NCBI GenBank assembly: GCA_963377175.1 | Contig: CAUJNA010001213.1 | Location: 124,001-188,000 of the forward strand | DNA from: Effrenium voratum | Taxonomy: Eukaryota; Sar; Dinophyceae; Suessiales; Symbiodiniaceae | Direction: 5' to 3' | DNA: 64,000 bases | Part shown: positions 31,901 to 41,100 of the stretch, piece by piece | Layout: each line of letters starts with the position of its first letter | How positions within the stretch are numbered: position 1 is the stretch's first letter | The notes under the pieces: model-generated | The model's input: the letters and a program-made list of their open reading frames with translations, nothing else | What the model was told of the DNA's origin: nothing | The model's database searches: none | Program-made: the position numbers and the translations under genes

Positions 31901-34187
31901 TTCCAACCGCATGCGCCCGTGTGCGCCTGTATGTCAGTGAGACAGGCTGTTCTTCAGAAACTTCAGGCAACTGGTGTGCCCTGAATGGAGATTGAACGAT
32001 TCACCGACCTGAATCATGAAGGGTTTGTTCGCCACTTTCCTGTGAGCCTGGTGGTCGGCCACGCTGGCGCTGGTTCTTGTTTTTTAGCCAGATTTTGTTG
32101 TTTTTTTTGGGGGGGCGCCCCGTTTTTTGCTACTGAGTGACAGGGAAACCAATCATATGTGGGCCCCCAATGTTAGTACAGCCCAGGTCAAGTTACGATG
32201 CACATCTTCATCCAGACGGTTAGGAAGGAAGTGCGCCAGAAATACATCCTGCCACTTGACAGGACAGGACCCAGTTTTTCCCTGTTCTTGGCATGTTTTG
32301 TGGTTTGTTAGTTTTTTGGTTCTGTTCATTTTTACTGGGGGTCTGCAAAAAACACAGTTTTTGCTACCATACTAAGAGTAGAGATGACAGTTTTCCCCTG
32401 TTGGATTTGGGAAACCCTGAGAAGCCAATTCTGGCACGTCATCATCTGCAGTTCCGAGAACGGGCTCAACATCTTCTGCTGGCATTGGATTTTGCAGGGA
32501 TCCGAAGGTCGCTGAAAAATCACGGCCAATGGAAACACGGCTGCGAAGCGAGAAACACCCGCATCTGCGAGGTTTTAGTTAAACAGTCCACCATTTTCAC
32601 GGGTAACTTTGAGGATGTCTTGCTGAAATGGGTCCAGATCTTGACTGCTATTGGGTGGGATCTTTAGACTTTGACTTTTTGGGAAATAAAGGTGTTTTCC
32701 ACTAAACCCTCAAAAAGTTATTCTTTTTGCAGGGGGGTCGTTGCAGCAACCAAGAGATTGACTCGACCGAGGCTAGTGGAGGAGTTGGTGAAAAGCTTGG
32801 ACTCGGAGAGGATGGACCTGCTCTGTGAGAGCTGGTCACACCGCTCCCTGGATTATTGTTTTTTCAACTAGGGTCCCTGCCCCAGCTAGGTGCCCTTTTA
32901 CCCTTTCTTTTTTGGGGGAGGGGAACCCTACTAAAATAGACTACAACAGCAAAAAGGGTACCCTTATTCTAACCTCTCTAGTGGAGGACCTAGAACTGCT
33001 TGGGGTGCTGGATGATGAATGCCCTAATTATGCGACCTAATTTTACACATTGCGGCTGAACCAAGCATTCTCGGCGAATGATTGTGAGCTCGTGATGCGT
33101 GGCGTCTCCCAAAGGTTTGGTTTGGGGATCCTGGAGCGGATTTGGGTGAAGTGAAAAATCCATTCGCCCAGAGACTCACAACTTGCCTCCGGCAACATCC
33201 GTAGCCGTACTTCAACCCCTCTAAAAGGCACCGGTCGGAGGCAAAAGACCTCTTGTGGCAATCCCTCAGGACACCCTTATGAACACAAACCTATTTCCTC
33301 AAAAGACAGGGGCACTTTTTTGCAGAGTCCGAGTTTGGCATAGGCTGTCACCGGCAAAACCTGCTTTCGGATTTTGGGTGGATGATACTTTATCCAGTTA
33401 CCTCCGTATCTGAAAGGACCACTTCCAGTTGTTCATGCAAAGCAGCTTCAATAAGTGTTAAACACATGTTCGCCACAGACACACGAAGGTTTTGTGCGTG
33501 GGTGAAGGGTTTGTTTGCTTGTTTGTATTCGTAACCCCGTGTTCGGGTCCAAAAAGGTCTATCTTGTCCTTAGCAAGTCTCCGGCCAGCTCTATCTGAGG
33601 GGGCTTATTCTGGGCTTATCCTCGGCTGATGGGGTCTCGAACTGCAGTGCCATGGGCAATTGACGATCAATTGCAGGCCGAACAATTCCATAATCTGAAA
33701 CGAGGAGGTTTAGGGTTTGGCTGCAAAGCCCCCAACACAAATGATGGGTTTCCTATGTTTTCCTCTTGGTTCCCATTTAAGACCACCCAAAGCAGGAACT
33801 AAGTTTACTCGCTTGACCACACCATGGGCTACGTCAAACCAACCCCCGAGTGTGAGTCTGGGAGGTCCACTGCAGCGCAGCGGCGCCCCAAGCCCCCATC
33901 GGCCAGTAGAATTAATAGCAGGTACTACTACCTGATTTACTGTCAGGTTGGCCAGTAGTGCCCTTTTACCGTTTCTTTCTTTGGGGAGGGTTCCCTAAAA
34001 TAGACTACAGACAAAAGGGTACCCTTATTCTAGCCTCACTACTGGATTAGAATAGGTGTTATGGTAAGGCCCACACCATCCGCTACCATCTTAAAACAGA
34101 AAGTCAGCTGGGGTCTTGGGCGCTGACAGCTCAGGCTTCGACGACTTGTTCTTCCAAGTCCTGGAGGACGAGCAACGCCTTGCAACA
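16537..34187 (+). CDS. Bestrophin-type anion channel (multi-exon)
   Basis: Thirteen exons join into a protein with the bestrophin (PF01062) signature order: a GSV segment near the first membrane helix, LLLTFRTQQSITRF, CESIVQTPVPQSY, RHTGRFLAVWLLSLPLSL, GWLT, then EIGVRLEDPF. Family members are pentameric membrane channels for chloride or bicarbonate. The Ca-binding or cytosolic cap region after EDPF continues as EELVKSLDSERMDLL and FDDLFFQVLEDEQRLATD. Phases match at all eight joints where both borders could be fixed: 16585/18043, 18103/20132, 22169/23371, 23458/24091, 24138/24615, 24707/29235, 29315/30774 and 30809/31162. The WEGR motif expected after ITRF was not found and may lie in a missed exon between 20211 and 21455. 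No start Met was identified, so it may be the middle of a longer gene. Confidence 0.7.
17866..17977 (+). repeat. Introner-like element, family A copy 4
   Basis: A diverged copy: GCCCTGTTTGCCC, GGGAAGGGTTTC, CCCTTATTCTAACCTCTC, ending GATTGGAGGACCTAG. It lies 65 bp upstream of the exon at 18043. Confidence 0.6.
18043..18103 (+). CDS. Bestrophin exon 2: GSV and first membrane segment
   Basis: The acceptor is GCCGTCAG (18042). The frame reads GSVGFSRGTAWAAICAVVA, a hydrophobic helix after the conserved GSV. It ends in phase 2 at a GC donor (GCGCTA, 18104). The open frame continues (RYQLAEGAW), but the phase-2 exit makes a clean join to LNQFLVTPLGLLL. Confidence 0.6.
18783..18839 (+). repeat. 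19-bp tandem repeat, three units
   Basis: The unit AAACAGCAGCATGAACAGT is repeated three times without change. Confidence 0.9.
18956..19067 (+). repeat. Inverted-repeat element, family B copy 2
   Basis: The ends are CTCAGTTGTTCAAAGCCGACC-type and CCTTTGGGCAACTGAG. The core GGCCCCAAAAGGTTAGCC matches copy 1. It is intronic. Confidence 0.8.
20132..20210 (+). CDS. Bestrophin exon 3: LLLTFRTQQSITRF
   Basis: The acceptor is CTGCCCAG (20131). One base completes Thr from the previous exon, then LNQFLVTPLGLLLTFRTQQS and ITRFNI. The family motif is pLxLLLxFRTNxxYxRW; here Gln-Gln-Ser replaces the usual Asn-x-Ser and Phe the Trp. The GC donor (GCGGCG) is at 20211. Confidence 0.7.
20228..20355 (+). 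repeat. Intron repeat, family K copy 1
   Basis: It has AGGTGTTGAAAGCGGGGGTT, TTGTTGGACCTTAGAAC and GGGGAAATCCAGTGAGCCCTG. It matches 23751-23895 and 24868-24985, and all three are in bestrophin introns. Confidence 0.6.
21121..21163 (+). repeat. GC-rich CA/GC microsatellite flank and possible microexon
   Basis: Just upstream, LRRLESESQEAKLLG (about 21093-21136) reads like coding sequence, and EAK could replace the missing EGR of bestrophin. The phases do not close cleanly, so no exon is called. ACACACGCGCGCGCACATGCGCGC follows as low complexity. Confidence 0.3.
21456..21518 (+). CDS. Bestrophin exon 4: VDLWSKLSSVCRSLSRAMFYQ
   Basis: The acceptor is AACCAAG (21455). It corresponds to the family stretch W-x-L-x-x-x-x-R-x-L-A-R that follows WEGR. 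Phase 0 at the start; donors at 21519 (GC) or 21525 (GA) both keep phase 0. The exact end is uncertain. Confidence 0.6.
22067..22137 (+). repeat. Introner-like element, family A copy 5, at a splice acceptor
   Basis: A 5'-shortened copy: CAGTAGTGCCCTTTAGG, CTACAGAAAAGAAAG, CCCTTATTCGAACC, ending CTACTGGAGGACCTAG at 22137. The bestrophin exon begins only three bases later, so the terminal AG of the element, or the next CAG, serves as acceptor. Confidence 0.75.
22141..22169 (+). CDS. Bestrophin exon 5 (GKALVGGFAS)
   Basis: A 29-bp exon directly after a family A element. It reads GKALVGGFA and ends in phase 2 (TC) at a GA donor (GAAAGC, 22170). The next exon supplies A, giving Ser and then KVLREHLE. 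This matches the family pattern of a hydrophobic stretch followed by Leu-Lys-x-His-Leu-Arg. Confidence 0.6.
22272..22362 (+). repeat. Hairpin element, family E copy
   Basis: The ends are CCTGGAGTCTCCGTGACCC and its partner GGGTCATGGAGACTCCAGG; the whole element can fold back. It lies 11 bp after a GTAAGTGTG word at 22261, a canonical donor that the chain does not use. Confidence 0.8.
22797..23246 (+). repeat. Intron repeat, family L copy 1 (composite)
   Basis: It shares GGGGTTGATTCCCCATG, ATCGTTCTTT, GAGGGTTTTCTGGAAAGA and CTTCAAGGGTGCAATCCCC, with GAGTTCCTGGACCAAT, in order with 44660-44890. Part of it recurs at 40340-40450. No protein is conserved between the copies. Confidence 0.6.
23371..23458 (+). 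CDS. Bestrophin exon 6: KVLREHLENRR to SKPMALL
   Basis: A strong acceptor TTTTGTCAG follows a pyrimidine tract (23370). The frame reads KVLREHLENRRTKLLEICRD and on to VSKPMALL. The GA donor (GACCAA) is at 23459. The family has a His-Leu-Arg and then a Lys/Arg-Pro segment here. Downstream TTCGACCGGTTCGACGG also looks coding but is outside the chosen exon. Confidence 0.65.
23751..23895 (+). repeat. Intron repeat, family K copy 2
   Basis: It carries GGGGTCCCCCAGTTTCCC, TTTTTTGGACCTCCGAAAGG and GGGGGAATCCAGTGAGCCCTG, as in 20228-20355 and 24868-24985. Confidence 0.6.
24091..24138 (+). CDS. Bestrophin exon 7 (DKIQAQIMALKQLESS)
   Basis: The acceptor is GGCGGCAG (24090). It encodes 16 codons and ends at a GA donor (GATGCC, 24139). 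Phase 0 on both sides. It fills the variable helical loop before the conserved TPxPxSY region. Confidence 0.6.
24615..24707 (+). CDS. Bestrophin exon 8: CESIVQTPVPQSY
   Basis: The acceptor is AAGTGTCAG (24614). The frame reads ERTLLLKYVEQLSDLVSPCE, then SIVQTPVPQSY. The family motif CExIxxTPxPxxYxRH is plain. Coding ends at TAC (24705-24707), followed by a GA donor (GAGCCT). The next exon supplies VRHTGRFL in phase 0 after a 4.5-kb intron. Confidence 0.8.
24740..24861 (+). repeat. Introner-like element, family A copy 6
   Basis: A complete copy from CCTAGGTCCCCC, through GTTTTGGGGGAGGGTTC, AGAATAGACTAGAC and CCCTTATTCTAACCTC, to TACTGGAGGACATAG. It sits 32 bp inside the intron that starts at 24708. 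Confidence 0.8.
24868..24985 (+). repeat. Intron repeat, family K copy 3
   Basis: It contains TCCCTTCTTTGGACC, AAAAGGGGCAGTTTC and GGGGACATCCACTGAGCCCTG, and follows family A copy 6 directly. Confidence 0.6.
25425..25745 (+). repeat. CTGGTCTC satellite
   Basis: Interrupted 7-10-bp units (GGTCTCCT, GGTCCTTGGTCTCCT) fill about 320 bp inside the inverted-end element. The LLVSWSPG peptides read from it are artefacts. Confidence 0.85.
25746..26872 (+). repeat. Degenerate telomere-like repeats (CCCTAAACC)
   Basis: About 1.1 kb of units such as ACCCTAAACCA and CCACCCTAAAC, with many point changes and 11-12-bp spacing. Reversed, this is TTTAGGG-type, the telomere repeat of plants and dinoflagellates. 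The interior position, the divergence and the enclosing inverted ends show it is not a chromosome end. Confidence 0.85.
27316..27375 (+). repeat. Intron repeat, family I fragment
   Basis: It shares CACTGTTCTTGGCATGTG, then GTTTTTTGGTTCTCTTTA, with 32281-32392, 41094-41247 and 60399-60508. Confidence 0.6.
27530..28980 (+). repeat. ATGT microsatellite, 1.45 kb
   Basis: Mostly pure ATGT units. Blocks of the pentamer ATGTA occur at 27916-27967 and 28582-28627, a TCATG block at 28636-28676, then GTAGT and AGGT variants. The long YVCM and HTYI open frames on both strands are translations of this array. Confidence 0.95.
29235..29315 (+). CDS. Bestrophin exon 9: RHTGRFLAVWLLSLPLSL
   Basis: The acceptor is ATCTCGCAG (29234). 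The frame reads VRHTGRFLAVWLLSLPLSLA and on to SGWLT. This is the family's most recognisable helix: RHTxRFL, W, LP, then GWLT. The donor is GT (GTGGCC, 29316). Phase 0 on both sides. The overlapping frame (AHGAVPGG) is a shadow. Confidence 0.8.
29626..29731 (+). repeat. Intron repeat, family F full copy
   Basis: The ends are ATCCATTTGCTTGAGAACATG and GGCTTAATCAAATGGAAGAT, inverted repeats. The core is TCAAGGGAACTTATCACTAC. Confidence 0.75.
29977..30075 (+). repeat. Intron repeat, family M copy 1
   Basis: The core is TTAGTGGGGATTGGGATG, then TTCACTGGGGGTGCG, then TTTTGATCCATGGC. It matches 36598-36695, 37681-37775 and 39343-39440, and inverted 51846-51965. Confidence 0.7.
30364..30457 (+). 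repeat. Hairpin element, family E copy
   Basis: The arms are ACCTGGAGTCTCCATGACCC and GGGTCAGAAGGAGACTCCAG; the middle AATGGGGTCATTGACCCATT is itself self-complementary. Confidence 0.8.
30774..30809 (+). CDS. Bestrophin exon 10 (ELVASWCLFAIQ)
   Basis: The acceptor is TTCCGCCGCAG (30773). Twelve codons encode a hydrophobic stretch corresponding to the helix before xEExG of the family. It ends at a GA donor (GACTCA, 30810) and joins in phase 0 to EIGVRLEDPF. Confidence 0.75.
31162..31195 (+). CDS. Bestrophin exon 11: EIGVRLEDPFN
   Basis: The acceptor is ATCCGGCAG (31161). It encodes the highly conserved EIGVxxEDPF signature. It ends in phase 1 at a GC donor (GCACCT, 31196). A GA donor after GAG (31183) is the alternative but would split the signature. 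Confidence 0.78.
31268..31371 (+). repeat. Inverted-repeat element, family C copy
   Basis: It contains TTACTCCCTGGGTTCCG, GGACCATTTTTAGTGGC and TTTGGCCAATCCACCC. The arms are degraded. Confidence 0.55.
32281..32392 (+). repeat. Intron repeat, family I copy
   Basis: It has CTGTTCTTGGCATGTTTT, TTTTACTGGGGGTCTGC, AAAAAACACAGTTTTTGC and ACCATACTAAGAGTAGAG. Best match is 60399-60508. Confidence 0.7.
32640..32752 (+). repeat. Intron repeat, family G copy
   Basis: It runs from TGACTGCTATTGGGTGGG through GGTGTTTTCCACTAAACC to GGGGTCGTTGCAGCAACCAAG-type end. The bestrophin exon starts 25 bp later. Confidence 0.7.
32777..32824 (+). CDS. Bestrophin exon 12 (EELV to RMDLL)
   Basis: The acceptor GAGGCTAG ends at 32776. 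A phase-1 start gives Val and then EELVKSLDSERMDLL. The donor GTGAGAGC (32825) is canonical and in phase 1. It extends the cytosolic tail after EDPF. The family does not conserve this part, so support is from phase and composition. Confidence 0.5.
32868..32993 (+). repeat. Introner-like element, family A copy 7
   Basis: A full copy: CTAGGGTCCCTGCCCC at the 5' end, GGTGCCCTTTTACCC, AAAATAGACTACAAC, CCCTTATTCTAACCTC, and CTAGTGGAGGACCTAG at the 3' end. Confidence 0.8.
33945..34050 (+). repeat. Introner-like element, family A copy 8
   Basis: It has CCAGTAGTGCCCTTTTACCG, AAAATAGACTACAGAC, ACCCTTATTCTAGCC and the altered 3' end CTACTGGATTAG. It is 85 bp upstream of the next exon. Confidence 0.75.
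34135..34187 (+). CDS. Bestrophin exon 13: FDDLFFQVLEDEQRLAT
   Basis: The acceptor is GACAGCTCAG (34134). Two bases complete Cys with the previous T, then FDDLFFQVLEDEQRLAT. The acidic Asp-Asp after the EDPF region recalls the Asp cluster of animal bestrophins, but this is inference. The end is uncertain: GC at 34182 or GA at 34188. Confidence 0.5.
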
Positions 34188-34939
34188 GACAAGCGGCTCG
34201 GATGTTCCAAAACCCATTTCTTGGATTCCAGGGTTGTTGGAAAGAGGTTATGCGTCATGTTGCAGAACCCCCCCGGAAAATGTGATATGTTCTCAACTTG
34301 TGGCTGCCCTTTAGCTTGGGGGGGGTTTCTCAAATTTGCTTTTGAAGAGGGAGCGGCACTACTTTATTAGTTTCTTGCGAAATATCTCTCTAAAAGCGTT
34401 TGTTATGTATTTCTGTGACTTGGCTTGACCCCATTTATCATTGTCTTTGTTGTAACCTATGCTTTGAAATAGCACAACTTGTATACGAAAGAAGCGACAA
34501 GAGGAGTTGTGGTTAGAGACATGGTAGGGAAGGAATTATATGAAAGGGGACCCCCAGTTTTGCAGTTGGTTGACCCCTGATGTATCACCCCCCAGTTTTT
34601 GAAGGGGTCCCTTTTAAGTGGGGCATCCTTTCTTCCTTTTCTTCGAGGGGGGACCCTTATGAATTATTGGGGAGCTTTGTTACAACATTACCCTCCTAGC
34701 AAAAAGGCCCTTTCCAAGAGGAAGTAGTCTTTCTACAGGGGTCTGTGCACTTCCATGCTAGCTGGTGGGAGGGTACCCTGTTTCCCTTGTTGCTTGCGCC
34801 CCTGAAAACGGTCAACCCCTTTTATGGGTTGCCTTGCACCTGGGCGGTGCCTTTACTCGGCGGGTGCGCTTGGTTCCGATTCTGTTGGGGACTCTATACT
34901 GGGGTCTCCTGGACATGTGCTTGCAACCGTACAAGCTGG

Positions 34940-34972
34940 GAATGCGTGTGTGCGTGTGTGTGTGTGTGTGTT
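34940..34972 (+). repeat. GT microsatellite
   Basis: A run of about 14 GT units with one GC interruption. Confidence 0.9.
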
Positions 34973-35104
34973 GAATGGCCATGTGGATGTTCGACCACAT
35001 TTTTACCAGCCCACCAGTTCCGTACAGGTTTCGGTGTCATATTGACCGCATACTCGAAACCAGTTGCGTTGATGAACTCATTTTTTTGCACACGTTTTTT
35101 CCAG

Positions 35105-35163
35105 CCAGCTTCCACGCAAAACCGCCAAGCTGTCGCTGAAATGACCGAGGACGCGGCGGGCAG
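35105..35163 (+). CDS. Possible exon (PASTQNRQAVAEMTEDA)
   Basis: A good acceptor, TTTTTTCCAG at 35104. The frame reads PASTQNRQAVAEMTEDA. A GC donor in the GCGGCG run keeps phase 0, but the frame stays open through STCCCGRVSEA. The Met could be a start. Confidence 0.35.
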
Positions 35164-38100
35164 CACTTGCTGCTGTGGCAGAGTCAGTGAAGCAGTACCT
35201 CTGAGCTTCTTTAGCAGTTTCCAGTATGCTTAGCCAGGTGTTTTTACACTGAGGAACAAAAATCCTGCACCAGAGCCACCTGCAACTGGTGCATAATTAA
35301 TTTGTCCATCCGCAGTCCCTTCTTGGGGTGGTTTCGACATGACTCAAGGAGACAGTTGAAATCAAGCCTTATTAGGAACCTCAGCCGTGTTTCCCTGTGA
35401 AAGTGCTTGTTGGAGGTTGCTTCATTCCCAACAAGTATTTGCTAATGGTGAGCCTGCTTGGCTCGTGCGCATTGCAGGTTGTCAGATACAGGCTTCGAGT
35501 TGCTTGGACACTGGGGACGTGTGTGCCACATTCGGATGGCCCCCAGTTTGCGTCATCAGTTTTTCTCAGTGGTTCAAAGCCGACCTTTCGGCCTTTTGGT
35601 TTTCTCTGTTTGGTCCATGTTTAGTTGAGGTCCCAAAAAAGTTAACCTTTTATTTCCAGTTCCTTTGGGCAAGTAACTATATACATCCCCCAGCTGGCCC
35701 AACGCCTGTCTTCCCACTGCTCAGCAGTCAACAAGTCCATTTAAAGCTGTGCGGCCATGCCGCTCCTTGAGCACATGCTCCAAAGAAACCAGCGACGCGA
35801 CCAGAGATAAACAACTGGGACACTTGGTACTTGGTGTTGGCTGACGAACTTTGTCTTTTTCTCTAATCCCTTCCCCCTAATGCTAAACGGCCCCCTAATT
35901 CTAAGTGAGTCCCCCCAGATTTTCGAAAGTCGGTTTTAGTATCGCGGGACTGTTTAGCATTGAGAAGGGATTACTTTTGGGAACCTCTCAAAGTGGCGAT
36001 CGACACCACCAGTTTGTTCGGCGACCCCGGTATTGACTGGGGCTTGGGTTCCCTTGGTGCGGCTTCCGCACGGTTCATCCAAACGCATCAGAGCAAGCTC
36101 GTGGCAAAAACACACGCAGGTGGCTTCTGCATGAGTAGCCGCTCGGAATACTTGCCTCTTAAAAAACACAACTTTTCAACTTTTTGGGGGAAACATGGGC
36201 TATATGTCTGTAAAAGGTTAACTTCCCCAATCCTTGGAGTTTTAAGGGGTAAGAATATGACATTTGATGATAAAGATTCACTTTCAAGATAAGGATCCGC
36301 ATCTGCAGGCATCTGAGTCTATGGGTGTCTTGAATGTGTGGGGGGTCCCAAATGTTCGCTTCCGCGCTTTTCCAAAGTTGAGAGCTTCCTTTTTTGCACC
36401 AGGCGAGGCGACTTGGGGTGAATGGTGGGTATGGGTTTTCTCAGCAGAAGGTATAGGGGTATGGGTGAAATCCATTTACCAGGGTTCCACTTTGGGTACC
36501 TATTTTTCGACAACCATAGCCATATCTTGAGTTTCTTCAGGGTATTTTGTGTGAACCGGCTGCAGACAGTCCATCATTGTGCATCTATATTGCAGCATTT
36601 TGGGGTAGGTACACCACCCATTTTTGTCTTTTTTAGTGGGGATTGGGATGTTCACTGGGGGTGCAGGCTTTCGACCCATGGCCATATGGGTTTGTTTCTG
36701 AAATCGGGACACCACGGAAAACCGATGATTGGTTTGTTTGGTTAGAAATAGCTGGGTTCCACTGGGTTAGGTGGGCTTGCCTTCCATGTACCCAGGGCCA
36801 TCTATGTTCTCGAAAGGCCACCTACTGTGGATGCGCGAAATCCTGCACCACCTCAGAAACCCTGCAATGATGATTCGCCTGTAAATACCAACGAGCAATG
36901 GTGTCCCGTGGTTTCCAAGCGGTGCGCAATGGAATTCGCCACCATCCGCAGTATGTAATTGCTGCTTGCGTTACTTTCCTTGCGTTTAGATGGGGGTTTG
37001 GTGGGGTTTCGATGGGGGTTTCTTGCATTTGTCAGGGGAACCCCATCGATTTTTCCCCAAACCGGCCACCTACTGTGGATGCACGAGATCCTGCACCGCC
37101 TCAGATAACAAACCAGTTGGTTTCCCATGGTTTCCAAAAAATGCGAAATGGAGTTCGCGACCGTCAGGTTAGAATAGATGGGTTGCACTGGTTTAGGAGT
37201 TTCTTGCACTTGCCAGGGAACCCCATCGATTTTTCCCAAACCCGGCACCTACTGTGGATGGCCGAGATCCTGCACCGCCTCAGATACCAACAAAATGTGG
37301 TTTCCCATGGTTTTCCAACTACTTGCTGCCCCAAACAGGGCACCTATGTAGGGACCCCCGGTTGCTTGCCACGCTTTTTGTTTGTCGCCCGAGGCGCAAC
37401 TCCCAGGCCTCTTGGCCCTTCGGCTGCTCTACGCAGACAGGACGCTTGGAGCCGCCGCCGGGGGCCCCAGGCGCCCCAGGGGCCTCACAGCCCGGACTGG
37501 TTCCATAGCCAGAGCTCACTCCCCGAGTTCCTGGACGGGTGAATGCCATACTCCAAATTCAACAAATTCAGCACGCTCCGGAAACGTGGGAAGACCACTT
37601 TGGAGGCTCAACACAAAAAAGTTCCTGGACTGTAGTCGCTTGGCTGTGGTTGTCAAAGCCGTTTTGGGATCCCATTTTGGTTGGTAGGTGAATTAACCAC
37701 CCATTTTAGTGGGGATTGAATCGGATGTTCACTGGGGGTAGGATTTGGATTTTGACCCATGGCCACTTGGGTTTGGACCATTTTAGTAGCAAATTCGGGG
37801 AGGCGAGTGAAAGAACAGAGCAGGATTAGATTATTTGATCAGGCTTACCCATCTACCGAACATAGTGCCATCTACCTTCGCTATTTTAAATGTCCTCTGA
37901 CTGAATTGGTTGCCGCTGCCGACGTGCTGCTCACTCGTGGGCGAATTGCACTGCCTGGAATGCGGCAACCTGAAGACTCTTCGGGACCCGCGCATGTGCC
38001 GCACGTCTTATTTTTTCTCTTTGGCCGAGCTTGCCCATGAACGGTGCACTTGAGAGAACAATAAAGCCTGGGCCCCCCAGGTGAGCTTTCTTCAAAATGA

Positions 38101-41100
38101 TGTGCGGAAATGTAAGCCTGATTTCGACTGGGATCGAATCCACGCGTCGAGCGCGAGAAAGCCGCAAACATCGATGCTAGTGGTATATCCCGAAATGTCA
38201 GACACACAACAAACAAACTAAACAACTATGTGGTTTCCGCGATTTTGGTTTAGTCTTCCGAGTTTGTAGCCAGGTCCTTGCAGCCCACAGATTGTGAGCT
38301 GCACCATTTTGCAAGGGTTGGCCGTTGCCTGGTTGCTTGGCCCATGGTCGTCGGTCTCACTTGCAGGCCAATCTTTCAGTTCACGGTTCCATCCGAGCAG
38401 AGTCAAAGCTAGCTTTTGCAGGTTTTTGCCGCTGAGCAGTTGGAAGCCTTTTGCGCAAGCTATCCCCTTTGAGGCTTTGAGCCTGAGAGGCAAGAATATG
38501 TTTTGTTTTCCTCCGAACCCCCCCATAAGAGCACCACGGTTTCTCAGTACTAAAAGTTGGCAACGGCCAAAAGGGCTCCTGGACCTTAAGACGAGCTGCC
38601 TTTCTAGTCCAACATCTTGCACTTGTAACGGTATCAGCCGAAAAATGGGGGCCCACTTCTACCAGGGCTACTGGGCAACTGCAAGCCGTCAATTGGCGTA
38701 ACTTGGGGGCTGGCGGCCCTAGTCAACCTATAGCATTAACCCGCAAGAGTTGGCGAGCCGCAAGCCTGTTGGGATATACCAAGAGTGCCTCAATGTCTCT
38801 TTTGTTGAATCTCCAACAGTGGCATATTGTATTGGAACCACGTTGAATGGGAAACCCAGTGAGGTGGAAGATGGAAGGTCCTGAAGGCTGTACATGGACC
38901 TACGTCTTCCAAAGTGCAAGGGAGTGATAGGGGAACCCACCCCAGGCGACGCCGGGAGGGAATTCTGCTTGAAGGGGCAGGGTGCTCGGTAATTGTTCAT
39001 TCTTAGAATCGACTTGGGGGCTTACGACCATGGTAGGTCTTTCCGTACTAAACCCCCAACAAGTGATCCACTTTTTGCAAGGGGGGTCGTTGCAACCAAG
39101 TTTCCCCCACCTTGCGGCTTTCGGACGACTCAGGACAGAGCTGACACCGGGGCAGCGAACCCAGTGCAAGCAAGCAAGCAAGCCAGGTGGAACCAACAAG
39201 TAAATGGAAACATGGACTAAGACCTGTGGTCCAATTCCCGGTGGTTTAATTTTGACCCACATGTGCGCTCCTTGGGGCCCCCGTTTCAAGAGGAGGCGGA
39301 GATTTAAGGGTACGGGTCAAAACCGTTTTGGTACCATTTTTTGGGGTAGGTGAATTCACCCATTTTAGAACCTATTTGAGTGGGGATTGGGATGTTCACT
39401 GGGGGTACGATTTGGCTTTTGACCCATGGCCATTGGGTACAGGTCAAAATGAAACCAGGATATGGACCGCAGGTTTCCGTCCTCGGTTCCATTTACCAGG
39501 GCTGAATTTAGGGTACCTATTTTTGACCCACAGCCATTTGAAAAACGAAAGCAGAAAGCAAGCCTCGGAGGAGTTGCCCTTGAACCTCAGTCCAGTGAAC
39601 GCGTTTTTGTTTTGTTTTTTACCTTTTTGGTTTCTCTTGTTGGCCAGCTTTGTGAAACCGCAGTCCGTCAACCCCGTCAAAACCCGCCAAACACGAAGCT
39701 GATCCTTTGTTATTAGCCACTTGAAGTGAAGTTGGGTTTGGGGGTTTCAGTCTCGCAGTGGTTCCATGTACCCATAGGCAACTACTGGAGTGGTAACTGG
39801 GATCTACTGGGCCTGTCAAAAGCCCCCGTGGCCCACGCACGCCGGAGGCCTGGGGACTACGAGGCGAAGGCCTTGTTGGAGACTCAGCAACGAGAGGTTT
39901 GGTTCGAGGAGTTCGAGGTGCACTCTCCGAGTTTCTGGAGCTGTCACTCTTTTGCCCAGTGGATCCAGGCAAGCCACTAAAGTGGGTGACCAATACTTGT
40001 TCCTTTTGGTTTTGAAAAGTAGTTTCCTTGGTTACATTTGGTTACCTATATGGGTAAATGGAATCACTGGGTGGGTTTGGACCACTTTCACAATATAAAC
40101 AACACAAGTGTTTCGACTTTTTTGGCCAACCTACTCAGCAAGTGAGTCGAAATGGGATTTGTTCGGGGCTCAGGCCTTTGCATGTCTCTGCTCTTGCCGT
40201 CAATTTCGGGTGTACAGCTTTCATGCTTGCTTGCGGGCGGCAGCCAGGGTCCTTGCACCTAGATGGCACCATCCCCTTTTTGTGGCTTCGCGATGGGGAC
40301 GGCTACACGAAATTTAGGTTCACCCAACTCTTTCTATAGGTTGATTTCCCATGGCCATTCTTTTCAACCATCGTTCTTTCCAACAACCGGCCGTTCTGCC
40401 TGGGTTTCCGGAGGTTTTCTAGAAGCATCCCTGGAATACTGGCTTCCATTTACAGAGGCCTTCTGGGAGCTTCCGGCTGTTAGTCTGAGGGAGTGTACCT
40501 CTGGAATCTTGTCAGACTTTCACATCTGTGTGGCTGTCAGGGCTTCCATGCTCTAGGTCTTCCGCGTGCAGCTGTTTTGGCTCAGCTTCATGCCATGTCA
40601 CAGCATCCTTGGAACAAACTCAGGCTGCCCTCCAGACCCGGACAAGAAACAACGAATTCCGTCCACTGGAAGAATTGTCCTTTTTTCGCCTTCAGCCACC
40701 CCAGTCCAAAACAAAAAAAAGCAACACAAAAAAAAAACACGCACTAGCGACCTTGCTGCGGCCATTGGCCGTACCATGGAGGATGATCCTTGGGCAGCTC
40801 TGGACGAGGCAGAGTCTGAGGAGGCGCAGGGCTCGGTGTATTGGGTTTAAACCTCGCCTGTGAGGCGCCTGTAAGGTGAGTTTCCTCTCACTTACTTCAA
40901 ACTTTTCGGGAAGACCATCTTGGTGGCACACAAACAGTTCAGAGTTTTTTGGCCAATCTACTCAGGAAGTCTTTCCTTCGGGGGTGGTAAGAAAGGCAAC
41001 TCTGCTCACCAGGGGGGAAGGGAGCGACAGAGGTTAGACGAGTGCCCTCGGCTTGGGCATTAGAAGTTGTGCCGCCTTTGAAATCAAAGCTTCACTGTTC

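Noticed and set aside
36780..37330. CRISPR-like spaced repeats.
   Set aside because: The units are long, irregular and diverged, in a eukaryotic intron context, with no cas genes.
38115..38150. tRNA-like B-box word (GGGATCGAATCC).
   Set aside because: The T-arm does not pair properly, and no acceptor stem or anticodon arm could be drawn.
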